This document shows positions 23,294-36,169 of a DNA stretch of 64,000 nucleotides, in pieces (positions within the stretch are counted from its first letter, which is position 1; each line of letters begins with the position of its first letter). Source of the stretch: Xanthoparmelia taractica (lineage: Eukaryota; Ascomycota; Lecanoromycetes; Lecanorales; Parmeliaceae). The stretch spans positions 1-64,000 of the forward strand of contig JANQBS010000096.1 of the NCBI GenBank assembly GCA_033085395.1, in the 5' to 3' direction. A program made the position numbers and the translations under genes. The notes beneath the pieces were generated by a model. The model was not told where the DNA came from, did no database searches, and saw nothing but the letters and a program-made list of their open reading frames with translations.

Positions 23294-26148
23294 ATGACTT
23301 TCCTACGCTCTACCTCGGGCGGTCGGTCATGGCCGGCCGTCCTGCTTCTTATCGTGTCCTTTCTCTCGCTCACAGATCTTACCCTCAGCAGCGACACCCT
23401 TTGGATACAAACTACGAACAACGACGGCGAGACAATATACCTGCGGGATGACAGGCAGCCACAACTGTACACCCAGGACTTTGGGGATTGCTTAGGTAGC
23501 TCCTTGATCAACGTCACACGCTTCGATGCTGCCTACTACCAGGACAATATGACGGTACTGTTCCATCTAGAGGGAAACACCAATGTGGCCAATGAGAGCA
23601 TTATGAGTAGGTTCTCATCGTGCGCTCGCCATCACCCTTGCACTGACTCTCCCAGTGTACATTGGCGTGTTCGCGTACGGAGAGTCTCGCTTCGATCTCA
23701 CATTCAATCCCTGCAATGCCCAGATATACAGGTGTGCAAGCTTCGAATGCATTGCCGCCTCCATCACTAAAATACAACAGTCTTTGCCCCATGAACAGCA
23801 GCGTCCCAATCTCTGCTGACGGTATCATCCCTGTCGACCAATCCGACGTCTCCGGAATCCCTGCAATCGCTCTCGCAATACCAGACTTCGAGGGTCAAGC
23901 CATCCTACGTATCTTTGGCAATTCTACAGAGACGGAAATAGGGTGTTATTCGGCACTGGTCACGAACGGAGCGAGTTTTTCGCACCCTCGCTCGATAGGG
24001 AGCGTGCTAGGCATTTTCACCCTTGTGGCCGTAGTCGCATCCCTGGTCACGGCAGTCTATGGAGATCACATACCGACAATGCGCACGCACTACGCCCATT
24101 CACTGTCGGTGTTCGTCGTTTTCGCCATCTTCCACCATATTTATTTTACCGGAGCTTTGTCGATGAATTGGCCAAGTGTGTTGGCGGCCTTCTGGAGCAA
24201 TTTCGCCTGGAGCGCCGGAATGATTTACAGCGAGCCAATGCAGAATAGCATCAACCAGCTCATTGGATCTAACAAAGGCAATACTAGCGTCGTCGGAGCA
24301 GCAAGTTCAGGGGCCTCGGCAAACGATCTCGGTGGCGGCTATTCGATATCCCAAATATACAAACGAGCAAGCGCTGATCCTTCTCGGAGGTACTTGGAGT
24401 CGCTTGACGACGAATGGAATGTTCTCAGAACCAGAGAGCTTGAAAGTCACATTGCCAGAAGGGCCGCCTCGAATGCATCCAACGCTTCACCCTGGTACGG
24501 AAATCCAGTCAAGCCAGGCTTACCGATTCCAGGCAACTTTTCTGGCTTTGCAGGCACCTTGACTAAAGAGGGTATTCCGGCATCGAACGCTTTCATGACC
24601 GGCTTTCTCTGGCTTCTGATCCTTATCGTCCTTATCACGGCTTCAGTGGCTGCGTTCAAATGGATCCTCGAGGGATTAGCCAAGGCGAATTTTGTCAAAG
24701 GGGGAAGACTTGCGCACTTCAGAAATCATTGGCTTCTGTATACCGCGCAAGCTGCCCTCCGCACCATTTGGGTTGCATTCTTCATGATGATGTTCCTGGC
24801 GCTCTTTGAGTTCACCTACAAGGGCTCGGCTGGCGTTACTGCTATTACAGCTCTTGTATTCAGTTTATTCTTTTTGGGAACGCTGGTCATAGCTGGCTAT
24901 GCTTGCTTCTACCGCCTTCGGCTGGGACACTACGAAATAGTGCCGGACAGAGTGCAATTCGAAAAGACCAAGGCGGTCGGTCTTGTCCCGTGGTATGGGC
25001 TCAAGCTGGAGAGTTACAGATCCGGAAAATCCGAATCAACAATCTCCGCCGGATCAGTACCATGGTGGAGAATTCGATACATCGATGAAGACCCTCAACG
25101 GCTTGGGGTCCACCAAGACGAAGACTACACCATGCGGTTCGGCTGGCTAGTTGCACGCTACCGGCGGACAAGGTGGTGGTTCTTTGTGGTTTGGATGATA
25201 TACGAATTCGTTCGAGCATGCTTCTACGGGGCTGCTGCCGGCCATCCACTGACTCAGGTTTTTGGCCTGCTTGTGGTGGAGATTATTGCCTTGGTCGTCA
25301 TAGTCCTAATGAGGCCGTTCGAGGGTGCTCGACTCAATGCTCTGATGGTGTATCTCCTTGGATTCAGCAAGGTTGCTACAGTCGCCCTTTCCGCAGCCTT
25401 TGATGCTCGATTCAACCTGCAACGCATAGCAACAACCGCCATCGGTATTGTGATCATCGTCATACAAGGTATCCTTACCATTGTGTTGATGATCGCAATC
25501 GTCATCGGCGCCATATCAAGCTACATGTCTCTCACTCGCAACCATGAGAACTTCAAACCTCAGAAATTAGAAAAGACCCGACAACGCTACTTCGCTCACC
25601 TGGAGAAGACAGCTACGGACCTTCCTCCTCCTCCCCCACCACCTCCACCACCTCCGCAAGAGCCCAAAGGCCCTTACTTTAACGTTACTTCCGTTCGTCG
25701 TGAGCCTAAGATCGAGGATGAAGATGAAGACTACATCGGAAGCGTCCATGATCCCCTTTGCTCTCGCGTTTCTGTTACTCGCCCAGCCGCTGCCCGGGGG
25801 AGCCGAGCGAATAGTGTGCGGTCACAGCCCGATAGCCCGTACACGAATGCTCCGTTCGGAGCGCGCGTGCACCGGGCCAGCTGGAGTTCTCGCGATTTCA
25901 ATGCATACTATGATCCCAGCAACAAAGACTCAGCCCTTGACTACAGCTCCCGCAGTTCCCGGATCTGGAGTTCACCGGGTATTCACAATAAGGCCAGCGA
26001 CGGGAGCTTGAGGGAGAGCTCGTCGCGGCGAGTGAGGACGCCACTAAACGGAGAGGGTAGGCTGGAAGTCCGGAAACGGTCTGGGAAGGAGAGAGAGTGT
26101 GTCCTCGCAGAAAGACACAGTGAAGAGCAGCCGGATTCACGCGATTGA
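23294..26148 (+). CDS. Trp-like (ML-like plus TRP domain) membrane protein, FLC/Pkd2 family
   Basis: The model is join(23294..23606, 23656..23731, 23781..26148), 918 aa. Two 49-nt introns restore the frame. The N-terminus has a signal peptide (hydrophobic VLLLIVSFLSL after a basic start). It is followed by an extracellular ML-like domain with paired cysteines and several N-glycosylation sequons, for example INVT and DNMT. From about residue 210 to 660 there are many hydrophobic segments typical of the fungal TRP domain. The cytoplasmic tail contains an 11-proline run (745-755) and a Ser/Arg-rich end. Relatives include yeast Flc1-3 and fission yeast Pkd2, implicated in FAD/haem transport into the ER, Ca2+ signalling and cell-wall integrity. 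Which activity this one has cannot be told. Confidence 0.9.
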
Positions 26149-28042
26149 AAGAAGTCAACGTAGCAATCATCATGACTTTACGATTACATCCTGACACTAG
26201 CACATCTATCTAAGCGGAATCGAGTATATAGGAACACGGGTCTGAAGCAGAGACGGAGGATAGTGGAAGCGTGATATCAGCTTCAGTCAGTTGGACTATC
26301 CTCACACGCGTTACGTCGGTTAGAAGCTACATGGTCTCCACCGTGGACCGCCACAGATGGTTGCACCCAGATATCGCCCTGAGCAGCATAGCATCACAGC
26401 ATAGGCGCTCCACAGCATATAGAGCATTGGACGGCGCTTCACAATCCGATTCGGAGCCGAGGAAGTTCTACTGGGTTGGAGCCGGCGACAGTGCGTGCAT
26501 AGAAACATAAATAGATTTATGAATGTATAGCTCTCAATGCATTTCATCCGTTGATTGACGGTAGGTTTGAGCTAGCCAACGTATCGTCACCTTCCCTCAG
26601 TAGACGCATTTCCCTGAGGAAGTACAGATTCGGCAAGAAGAGTCCTCAAGGTAGCATAGATATTTGGGACTTGGGACTTGATACTTGCAGCGAGTCAAGG
26701 CACTGGGACAAAGGTTGGAGGGGAGAATAACCTTGTCGCGAGCTGGAATGATGGCACAGATGGCGAGGGTGTTGGATGGTGGTATGACGATCGAGACTCG
26801 ATTGATCCGTATGAGAGGAAGGGGCCCAAGATGCATTAATTGTCCGTCATGAGGCCAAAGTAGATGCGGTATCTTTCCGAGTGTCCGGATCATACATTTG
26901 ACTTTTCCATTGCTTGTGGGCATTAACGGTCCATTCATCTAATCCCCGCAGAGGTGATTCCAGTTTACAATGCACAGTGGAAACTTGGCCTCGTAGATAT
27001 TCGTCTTCCCTAAAGAGGCAAGCAAGACTGAGTGGATGCGCAGACTGGCTCGCAGTATACTCGGTGGTTATGCAAAAAGCAGGCAAGTGGATCTGCTCCC
27101 ACCTCGGGCGGCAATCGTCTGGTGCGGTTGTACAGACGTAGCCAGATGGGGATGCGGAGCGACTGGGTTCGCCGCAGACAACTTCCTAAAACGTTATTGT
27201 CGTTGCGTGATGCGTGATGCGTGATGTACAGTGCGAAAAAATGGTCGAGGAGATTGCACAATTCCATTTCTCCCGGCTGCTGGTATCATATCATCATATC
27301 AGGGGGTTGAGACGTTAATAACTTTCTGGTACCCTCTATCCCAATGCGCAATGCCTGAAGATTTTTGCTGGGTCGGATGCTCGAATGCGTGAAAGGGAAT
27401 GAGAAGCGTGGAACGTTGATGAAGCTTGGAGAGAGTGACAGAGAATATCGACCAGCTCACACAAAAACATGATACTCCATCTATCCAGTACTATCGTGTC
27501 GACCGTACTTCGTAGATATCTTAGTGACCTTTTCCAGGGTCCGCTCGGAAAAATGCGTGGAAGAAAAAGGACGAGTCACGTTGATTATCATCTCTTGGGT
27601 CCCAAACAACCTACATCATCAGCTTATAACCGCGCCATTCAGGCAGCCGTTGTAGGAGACGGCGCTTCAGCCTCAACGTCCTGCACTTTGACAGAAGTGG
27701 CGAAATCAAACAACCAAGCGCAGACGTCTTTGGCTCGAATGAGGTACTTCTAGGTAGGTACTTCAGTTAGCCCTTGGGGCGTAGGGGGACGGGGTACGAC
27801 GAATGAAGGAAAGGTTGAAAGGGCCGATGCATGTTTTTGCAATTGCACACGATGCAGAGGCAGTTTCATGACGAGGCCAAACGTTCAGACGACACAGGTA
27901 CCGAGGATGTGCGCGACGCATGAGACTGTGCAATGCAGCTAGGCCGGAAGGCATAAGTAGAGGATTGCGGGTCTAGGTCTCGGAGGATTGAATTGACAGG
28001 CTGCATGATGGATCAGATCATCCGAAACAGCGCACGAACAGC

Positions 28043-28098
28043 CTCTCTCTCTCTCTCTCTCTTTCTCTCTCTTTCTTTCCCTCTCTCTTTCCCTTCTC
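28043..28098. repeat. CT microsatellite
   Basis: A near-pure pyrimidine run of ct and cttt units lies in intergenic DNA. Confidence 0.9.
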
Positions 28099-29382
28099 AT
28101 CCATTATTACTTTTGAGCGTGGTGCAGGTTGGCCCGAGAAGAGATTGGGGCTGGTCCTGGGGTCAATCTGCCATTGGGCGCATATCATGCATCAAACAAG
28201 AATGATGATAATCATATATATTAATAACGATAGTAATAATAATAATAACAATAATAATAATGGGACTACCGACCTGTACGACGTACTACTGCGACTGATA
28301 CATACTGCGGTCCTGCCCCGGCTCGATGAGGGCGAGTATGTAGGTGCAAAGAATCGAGCGGTGCATATGATCTGCATTTTCCCGTTGCTCCCCTATTCGC
28401 TACCCACGTTGTGTTTTTGATAATGGCCGTTCTGCTTGCATACACTTACTACGCAGTATTTATTGATAATCGCGGTCCCCGCTCAATTCATGTTGAGTTC
28501 CAAGTGCATATCCTTGATACTCGGGAAATTTGTCGCAGTGCTTTCTTCTACTTCATCTGGCCTCTGCGCTGTCTCTGTCGTCACCCCATACCATGTGACT
28601 TGTGGCGTCACCCGTGCCCCGGCATTAAGGGGCAAGATTCGCCCTCGAGTTTTTGACCTTCCTTTGCAGTTTGGCTCAGGGTTTATCATGTTATTAATAT
28701 GACAATCATTATGACCATTACTGTTTACTATTGACATTCGGTGGTCCATGCGGTAGAAGGCAGATGTATGTGTAGAAGAAGTAAGTACCAAGTAAGGTAA
28801 GGTAAGGTACCTGATGGTGTTTTGGGGAGTTGCCAAGCCAAGCCAAGCCAAGCCAAGCCGGAGGGGGGAGGGGGGAGCTTGCCCACGGACCAGGTACTTT
28901 TTTTAGTGTCGTTTTAATAATAAAAGTGATAAACCAATGAATATATAAAAATGGGGCGAAAAGCCACGCATTCTGTGTGCAATCTTGACGATCATTTCAA
29001 CGTGCACGTCGATCACAGCGATCAGCCGGACGGCGGTAAAAGTGAAATGGGCAAAATCCAGACAAAAGGAGCCAAATCCAACTAAGTACCTTAAGGCAAA
29101 TAAGTAGTACGTAGCAAAGAAAACCCAAAAAAAAAGATAAAAAAAAATGCCAAGTGTATTTTCCCAGGCTTTCTTCCAATCGAGGTTAAATTATCCCCCC
29201 TGGTTAATCATGCATATTGCCCCCTTCCCTTGCGACCTGGGATGATGTGAATATTCACCCCTACTACTTATACTTATGATCAAAGAAGCGTGCATGTTAC
29301 GCAGAATGGCATTGGACAGCACTTTGGCTTCTCTTTACCACCTTTTCATTCTCCTCTCTCGTGTATACAGGGTTAACAAATC

Positions 29383-29449
<67 letters not shown>
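29383..29449. repeat. ATG trinucleotide microsatellite, about 22 units
   Basis: An uninterrupted atg repeat lies in intergenic DNA about 1.2 kb upstream of the mtfA-like gene. Its length suggests it is polymorphic between strains. Confidence 0.95.
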
Positions 29450-29450
<1 letters not shown>

Positions 29451-30670
29451 TGAATGAAAAGCAAAATGGAAAATTGTCATGTCCTCCTACCTTACTGGGG
29501 GCAAATGGAAAAGGCTAGGTAGGCGAAGTTAAATTCCAACAATTAAAGAATCCCCTTTTTAACTTCCTAACCCCGAAAGCTTGGGTTCCCGCATCCCAAA
29601 AAAAAATAAAAAATAAAAAATAAAAAAAGTACATCGTACATCTTCAACACCCCCCGTTAAGGGTAACAGGGTAAATAGGGTCATACCTCTTTATCCTCAC
29701 TCCATATTATTTATTGACACGCGACTAACCCCCAAAAATAAGGGGAGGGGGGTACAAGTGGTGAAGGGAATGGGTGTCAAGATTCCAGGCTGTGCTCTGA
29801 CTTGTGCTACTTACCTACCTTACCTTACACTCTGCAATAATTCATCCACCCTTCTGTGACGTGAAAATCAAAAGTGTCAAAAAACAAAACCAAAACCAAA
29901 AAAAAAGTCCATTCTATGATCGCCACGGGCCCCCAGCAGGGATAGTGCCATCGGAGGCACCCATTTTCATCATTAAATCCACGAGGTCGACTGCCGCTTT
30001 AGGCTCAAAACAACTTCCTGCTGGCTGGTCTGACAGCCCTAAAAAGGAGATATCAAAAAGTACCTTACCTTACCCTCCCTTCCCCCCCCCCCCCGGGGGC
30101 TACTTCTAACCGAACCTCCCATCTTGCGCCTCGAGGCATCAGCAGCACACACATATACACACACACACACCCCCCTGTCTCCTCAACCTGGTTCGTCGTC
30201 CTGTCCTGCGGTTCCAAGTGGATAGCTCCGTCACACACCATCTTGTTTTTGTTTGTTTCTCGGCACACCGTTGAAGATCTAGCGGGGAGCGACATCAAGG
30301 ATTCCCACCAGCCGGGCTCTAGTCAATATTCGGCATATCTTGATCTCCAGTCCGCCTCAACTGGTCCTTGGAGATCGGTTGATGGGCCACCTCTTTCGGC
30401 TTGAGTGTCAACGGCGCTGCAATAGCAAAGCAAGCCAAGTGCAAAGGGTCGAGGAACGCGCCGTTCATGGAGCCTTGGTTACTACTATGACCCTTGTAAG
30501 TCGTAGCCCCTCTGCTCTCGCGTTTATGTATACCGTTCTCCATCTCTTGCTCCTTCTCTTTCCTCCTCAATTTTCCTTCTGCATGCGCTCCAGGACCTAG
30601 CTACTTCTGGGCAATCACATTCTTGCTTCCATCGACGTGCGGATTGACTGACGGTCATTCCGCTGAAGAT

Positions 30671-31802
30671 ATGAATCTTTCGGATCTCCTTCATAAAGAT
30701 CAACAGCATTCCCGCCGGCAGGACTCCCCGAGGTCGAGCCAACCTTTCCGGGATCCTCAGGCGCGCGTCCTCCACGACCAGAGGAAAGATATGGCCTCGG
30801 CCCTCACAGCGAGCCCATACATCAGCCATTCACCAGTGTACACACGATCTCCTCAGCCCCCGCCCTCGCCACCAATCGAGGAGCCCAACAACCTTCGCAC
30901 CCTGCCTTCCATTCAAAGTCTGATCGGAATGGATGTCCCTCCGCCAACCGATGAGCAGCATTGTTAGTCTTCTTCCCATTGCAATTTGGTCTGTGAAACT
31001 CATCAGTTCTGCAGCCGATGCCGAAGGCCAGACCATCGAGCAACAACCACAAGGCGGCGAGCATCAAAGCGCAGGCCATCGCTCGCATCTATACGGTCAA
31101 CCAACCGTGAGCAATCCAAATGCAGTACCGCCATCACCTCCCATTGATCCGCAGCTTGGTTTTGACGCTTCCTACCAGTCTCCCTCTGCTACGTCTTCGC
31201 ACTCATCAACTTCTGGCCCCCAGTACTTTGGAGGCACGATTAACAATCTCGAGCCCCACCAACAGCGCCAGCCTCCTCCATCATCGGCCCACCCAGGGCG
31301 TCCAATGTCATCACAAGCGACACAAGCGTCGTACCAGAATTCGCCTTACCCGCCTTCGCCATCAGCAGGATCCAATTACTCATACCCTTCGCCGGCCGTC
31401 ACAGGAGCACAGACAATGTACTACCAGCGGCCGCTTCCGAACAACTTTCCGCCGCCCAACCTTCCAGGCGCCTCCAATCCTTCAATCCCGAACTCTCAGG
31501 ATGCTTCTCCAATAGATCCCAACGACCCCAGCCAATGGCAACAGCAACACCAACATCACCACTACATCGCGCCGTCTTCCTCGACCAACTTTACCGGCCC
31601 GTCGCAGGATAGGTACGTCTGTCAAGTGTGCAACAAGGCTTTTTCTCGCCCATCCAGTTTGAGGATCCACAGCCACTCGCACACGGGTGAGAAGCCATTC
31701 CTGTGCCCCCACAAAGGCTGCGGTAAAGCTTTTAGCGTGAGAAGCAACATGAAGAGGCACGAGCGTGGCTGTCACGGCGGCGGTAGCCCCGGCAGCACAT
31801 AG
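30671..31802 (+). CDS. mtfA: MtfA-like C2H2 zinc-finger transcription factor
   Basis: The model is join(30671..30962, 31015..31802), 359 aa. The 52-nt intron uses the acceptor at 31014; the nearer acceptor at 31006 breaks the frame. The protein starts MNLSDLL, similar to MDLANL-type starts in the family, then is Pro/Ser/Gln-rich. Two C-terminal fingers are C300-x2-C303-x12-H316-x3-H320 and C328-x4-C333-x12-H346-x4-H351, containing [19 protein letters not shown] and [20 protein letters not shown]. This finger pair is characteristic of MtfA, a nuclear regulator of secondary metabolism and development in aspergilli and of virulence traits in fusaria. The intron junction is the weakest part of the model. 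Confidence 0.85.
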
Positions 31803-33065
31803 ATCCAGAGCACAGGGGACGGCGTCATGAATTACATAGGATCCGAAGCTACGTACATACACCGGCTGGGGACATTTTTTTCTTTTCGATGATCGCCTGT
31901 GGCGTCTCAAAATGTATTTTTCTATACCCTCTTGCCATGGCGAAGGCGTTCGTATGAACGGGCGTTGGCAGAAAAAGCAAAGGCTCTGGGCCAGACTCAG
32001 AGATCACACGCATCGAAGAGATAAATTGCGTGCATCATCGTCTGTAAGTGCTGTGGGTCCATTCGTTTGATAGAGCCGTGTCCAGAGGCTATAGAATTTA
32101 GTACGGTACGCTTGATTCAGAGCCACCCTGTCCATCAGATCATGAGTCCTTTTTATCCGTTCGTGCGTTTCCGGTCGACTTTACGGCCTCGATGAAAGCG
32201 CGATTCCTTGTGCAATCGACGTACCAACCATCCAAAAAATTAGCTCCCCTTGCGCCCTTTTGACGACTGAATATGATTCACCGTATTCGCCCACAGCATC
32301 CGTATTTATCGCATCCCTTATGCTGGCAAATTCCGTCCCTAACAACACGCGTCTGTCGTGTAACCAGGCGGTCGCTTCGATTCTGTCGCCCGTACAATCA
32401 CGGGCTTGCGAAGCGTCAAGGCCACCTGTCAAAGGACACGGTTCTGCCCTGTCATTGCCGTCTCCTGCTCGTGCTCGTCTGTGTGTGCCCCCGTCTTTTC
32501 TTCGGGTGTCCGTTGGGTCGTGCACTCTGCTCGGCCAACGACACTCTGGTGTGGCTCATGGGTGCCGGAAATGGTCGGAGATACTACAAGGATAGTGAAC
32601 CGTGGACGTTGAAAACCCATGCGGCGGCTATTGAGGACTGGTAAGACAAGAGATGTGCGCTTGTCAAAGCAGACCGGTCGCGGGCATGGACAGAAATCGA
32701 TCCACGAGATTGGTCGCGCTTGAAAAACAGGTGTCGAGATACGATGTCTTTTGGTTATACAATACACTGCCCATGCAGGGCGGCAACACTGAATGGTGTA
32801 CAACAGAAAGTGTTAATTCGCCAATGTATACAATAGTAACTCAAGAAGTCTGAAATTATCGTACATTGATGACAAAATCCCAACAGTTTCCAGTACAATG
32901 GGTCTGAGGTCCCTCTGGTAGCTTGCGCTAGTCCGTTCTAAAGGGTATAGATCAAGCAAATGTCCGAGAATCAAACACAAAGGAGAGCCCCTGAATACAA
33001 AAGATGCTGATAGCGCTCGGCGTTTGCACAGAGAACTTCAAATGTTTCAACGTGTCCCAGAACCG
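31803..33065. other. Intergenic gap, convergent genes
   Basis: Tail-to-tail gap between the mtfA-like gene and the coiled-coil gene. Frames such as 32181-32525 and 32429-32803 (minus) overlap one another and show no domain. No RNA gene was recognised. Confidence 0.4.
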
Positions 33066-33751
33066 CTACCGTCTTCCCCTCACCGCGGCCCCTCTTCCAT
33101 CTACCCTTCTCTCCAAGCCCTCCACCCTTGCCCGGAAGCCTTTGACAATGTCACGTATATGGCGTACTTTGTCGAATTCGGTCTCGAGGTCATCGATCTG
33201 GCGCAAGATGTCTCGGAAGCGGGCGATTTCAGCATCGGCGGCGGCGATTGAGGATTGCGCGCGAGACGATTGGTGGATGGTGGAGCGTTGGGTTTGCGCT
33301 GTAAGCTATGGAGGTATGAGCAAGCCATCACTGCACATGAGAGGACGATGGGGGGTGGGAAAGCGCAAGTGTGAAGGGCAAAGAGGAACAAGGCTGTGCC
33401 TTGCGCTTTTTGAACAGGGCTGTGAAACATTACATGATTGACCCTGCTCTGAATCGCTCCCATCAACCTTTCGAAATGACTGCCCAGCACCGCCAGACTT
33501 CCTGCATCCAACAGCAGCCGCCCGCCTCCTCCTTGCCCCGAGCTTGCTGCGCTCGCCGCACGAGAGGTCGAAGCCGAACTGCGAACGTGTCCGCGGCCGC
33601 GCGAGGAAGTGGTGCTGTGGGCATAATGCGGCGCGGCGCTGGAGCCACCGGAAGACAGGGCAATCTGCTGGTGTTGGCGCAGAATGTCAAGCTCGGACTG
33701 GGAGAGACCGAGTTGCGAATCCGGGATGGAGGAAGGGAGGGTAGATGGCAT
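33066..33751 (-). CDS. Small coiled-coil protein, possibly a BLOC-1 subunit
   Basis: The model is complement(join(33066..33305, 33434..33751)), 185 aa, with a 128-nt intron. The unspliced frame reads on for a while but into low-quality sequence, whereas the spliced protein gives a continuous heptad-rich helix. The N-terminus has GLSQSELDILRQHQQIALSS, a Ser/Arg/Gly-rich linker, then RLLLDAGSLAVLGSHFERLM. The second exon has ADAEIARFRDILRQIDDLE and FDKVRHIRDIVKGFRARVE. Coiled-coil proteins of this size and pattern occur in fungal BLOC-1 type endosomal complexes; I recall this only loosely, so the functional call is tentative. The gene structure is better supported than the function. Confidence 0.6.
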
Positions 33752-36169
33752 CGGAGGGGCTCATTACATGTTGCTTGGTTGCTTTGATCGGGACACGGCT
33801 TGCATTTTGTGGAGGCGTGAAGCGGAGACGGCTTGCGGATGACTGCGAGCTATATTAATATGTGTTACTGATACAAAATATATGATGTTGGGCAGTCAAA
33901 AGGGTCGGAGCATTGGGCGTCGTCAATAGGAAGGGTGATCCCATGGTCTGGTTTGTAGGGCTGACGGCTGTGGCTTGATAAAGCCCTTTGCTGACCGCGG
34001 TCTCCCAAACTTCCTTTACTTCTGGCTGTTGTACTTTGATTGATGAGGTTCCCTCGGAGCCTGATATATTTGATCCTGGATGGATACCGATGACCATGAC
34101 CATGATTCTTGACTTGCTCGAAGAATATGGCCAGTCGCTCCTAAACAAGGGGCGAGATTGTCGGACTTGAGGAAGTATTGTTGGCATTGCATACAACTAA
34201 CCGCCTAGCTGTACGAGATGACGGAGGTTGAGTCTTGTCTACCTGCGCTAGTCAGTATCGATTTGTCGTCGTGTTGTGCGGACGTATCTGTTCGAAAAAT
34301 ACATGAATACCGGAATGATGCGCTCTGGCGGATATCGCAAGACCCTGCTCAAGCTCCTTTTCCTCTCTGGGGCCTCAAAAGGTCTAAGTATTTTTGTCTA
34401 TTTAGGTTCGAAGTTCTCTACGAGCGTATCAGTCTTATCAAAAGGGAAAAGAAGATGGCTGTTCTAGGCTTTGCGTGGGTTTCCATGTGATTCGTCAACT
34501 TCAACAGCAACAGTATAATTTTACGTCCGATATGGCGTCGGCAAGGAGATTTGTTCCTTTTGTCATGCTTGATCCACTGACTTCAGCTTCGAAAGTCCCG
34601 GCCAACAGTCATCAAGTACTGGATTTTTTAATTGGATTTAGGCCTGAATATATGCTTTTACCGAACTTAGGTTTACCTGAGCCAAACGTTTCTCCAAGCT
34701 CTAATTAGAGCATTCTTTGGGACAGCGTTGTGGGCCCCAAATCTGATTGGGGGTTAACGGGAAACGACCTATATGACTGCCACGAAGGCTTCGAGTCAAT
34801 TGTGCTTGACCTCGGTCTTCCAAGTGAAGAATTTTCATTCAAAGGCTACGAGATCGTACGCACATCGAAACGCGCGCCCCAGTTCAAGATGCTCTACAGT
34901 ATCTTTTCGTCATACATGGTTTATAGACACTTATATATCAGATCGCTAGGACCCTTACTTTTGTCATCTCTACAATGACTCTACATTACACTGAAAATGG
35001 CATCAAAGCTACAGTAGGTTATGTACAGATTGTGCCGTGGCTATTGTCAAGAACTGGCGTAAGTAATAAGATTTATACTACTGTAGACTTGGCTCAGGGA
35101 TCCGAGTCATACTCACGATATCCTACTTAACCTTTCTAACGTCACTGATATCAGCGCACCCAGTGTCTGCGGAGGTCCTAATGCTCCAGCTCTCAACGTG
35201 CTTACCGAGCTTCAAGGGACTACTCTTACGATACCAGGGGTCTTCATCGCTCTCTGTTCGACTTTGATGTCCACATCCCAGCACCCTTGGACAGACATTG
35301 TTAGAGGTTTCATAGCCAACGGAGTGTACACGGATTGCTAGACTCACTATCTCGATCCTGAACCGCCACGAAGCTCCCCTCTGTTCTTCATCTACCAGTA
35401 CGCTTCTTGAGCTCAGGAACTGATTGATGAATGCATCTTCAGCAGGGCAAGTTTAGAAGCAGCCTCTTATTGTGGGACTAGACGGGTAGCAATCAGCACG
35501 CTGAAGAATGGCGCAATGAGTCCGCGGGGGAGGCATGCCAGCGGTGACATGCAGCATAAACCAAGGCTTATATACCAAGGGCTGGGGGAAGTTGTCTGAA
35601 TGACTATGAGGGTTCGGACTACGGCTCGGGCAGAAAGATGATTGCAATTGAATAGCTTGAGCCCAATCATGGCATCTGCTAGGTATCAGAAGTAGCACTG
35701 AAAAGGTTGCAAATCCTCGACAAAGTCAGCCTCTTTTGCCTATGAATGCTTTTGCTGTTGGAACTCGACCATAGATGATACTCTTTATGTCTCACTGGTA
35801 GATAGTCTAGTCTATTATAGAGTTGAGAACTTTCAACTCCTTTAATGTGCCCAATTCTTCTGACCAATGATGGGGATATATTGTTGCGACGCGCCAAGAC
35901 TCGATGACTAATATCGCTAAGATCCCACTCCACCACAATGACTATGACTCCCATTTCCGTCTTCCACTCCGAGAAGAATAAATCGATCCCACATCGCCTC
36001 ACAGCTATTGTAAGTAATGCCAGACATTCTCATCTACCAGAACTAGTAGCGTCATCTACTACTTTGACCCTATCCTCAGTAGCAACACTAACAGCATGCC
36101 CGCCACTTAGGGACTATACTAAGCAAACCGAAGCGCTTTGCAAACTCGAACAGAAATACAAACCGAATC
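33752..36169. other. Intergenic gap with interrupted coding-like sequence
   Basis: Plus-strand pieces at 34218-34490, 34475-34708, 34730-34978 and 35150-35342 look weakly coding but are broken by stops. I could not join them into a protein I recognise. They may be a decayed gene or chance. The last ~150 bases are presumably the rps30 promoter and leader. Confidence 0.3.

Larger units (their letters stand above)
26149..30670. other. 4.5-kb gene-free region upstream of mtfA-like gene
   Basis: No gene is recognised. The region is full of simple sequence: CT tract 28043-28098, AAT tract 28231-28261, a GCCAA pentamer run near 28832-28858, an ATG/ATC-type run 29383-29449, a C13 run near 30082-30094 and a CA tract near 30145-30175. 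Words of the type taccttacc/ggtaaggta recur (about 28794, 29815, 30062). Long intergenic regions are common upstream of fungal developmental regulators, so much of this may be mtfA promoter and leader, but that is inference. Confidence 0.45.

Noticed and set aside
28201..28262. CRISPR-like or structured array
   Set aside because: Only trinucleotide microsatellite; no spaced repeats.
7741..31802. Secondary-metabolite gene cluster around areA and mtfA
   Set aside because: No polyketide, peptide, terpene synthase or tailoring genes are present; the genes are housekeeping or global regulators.
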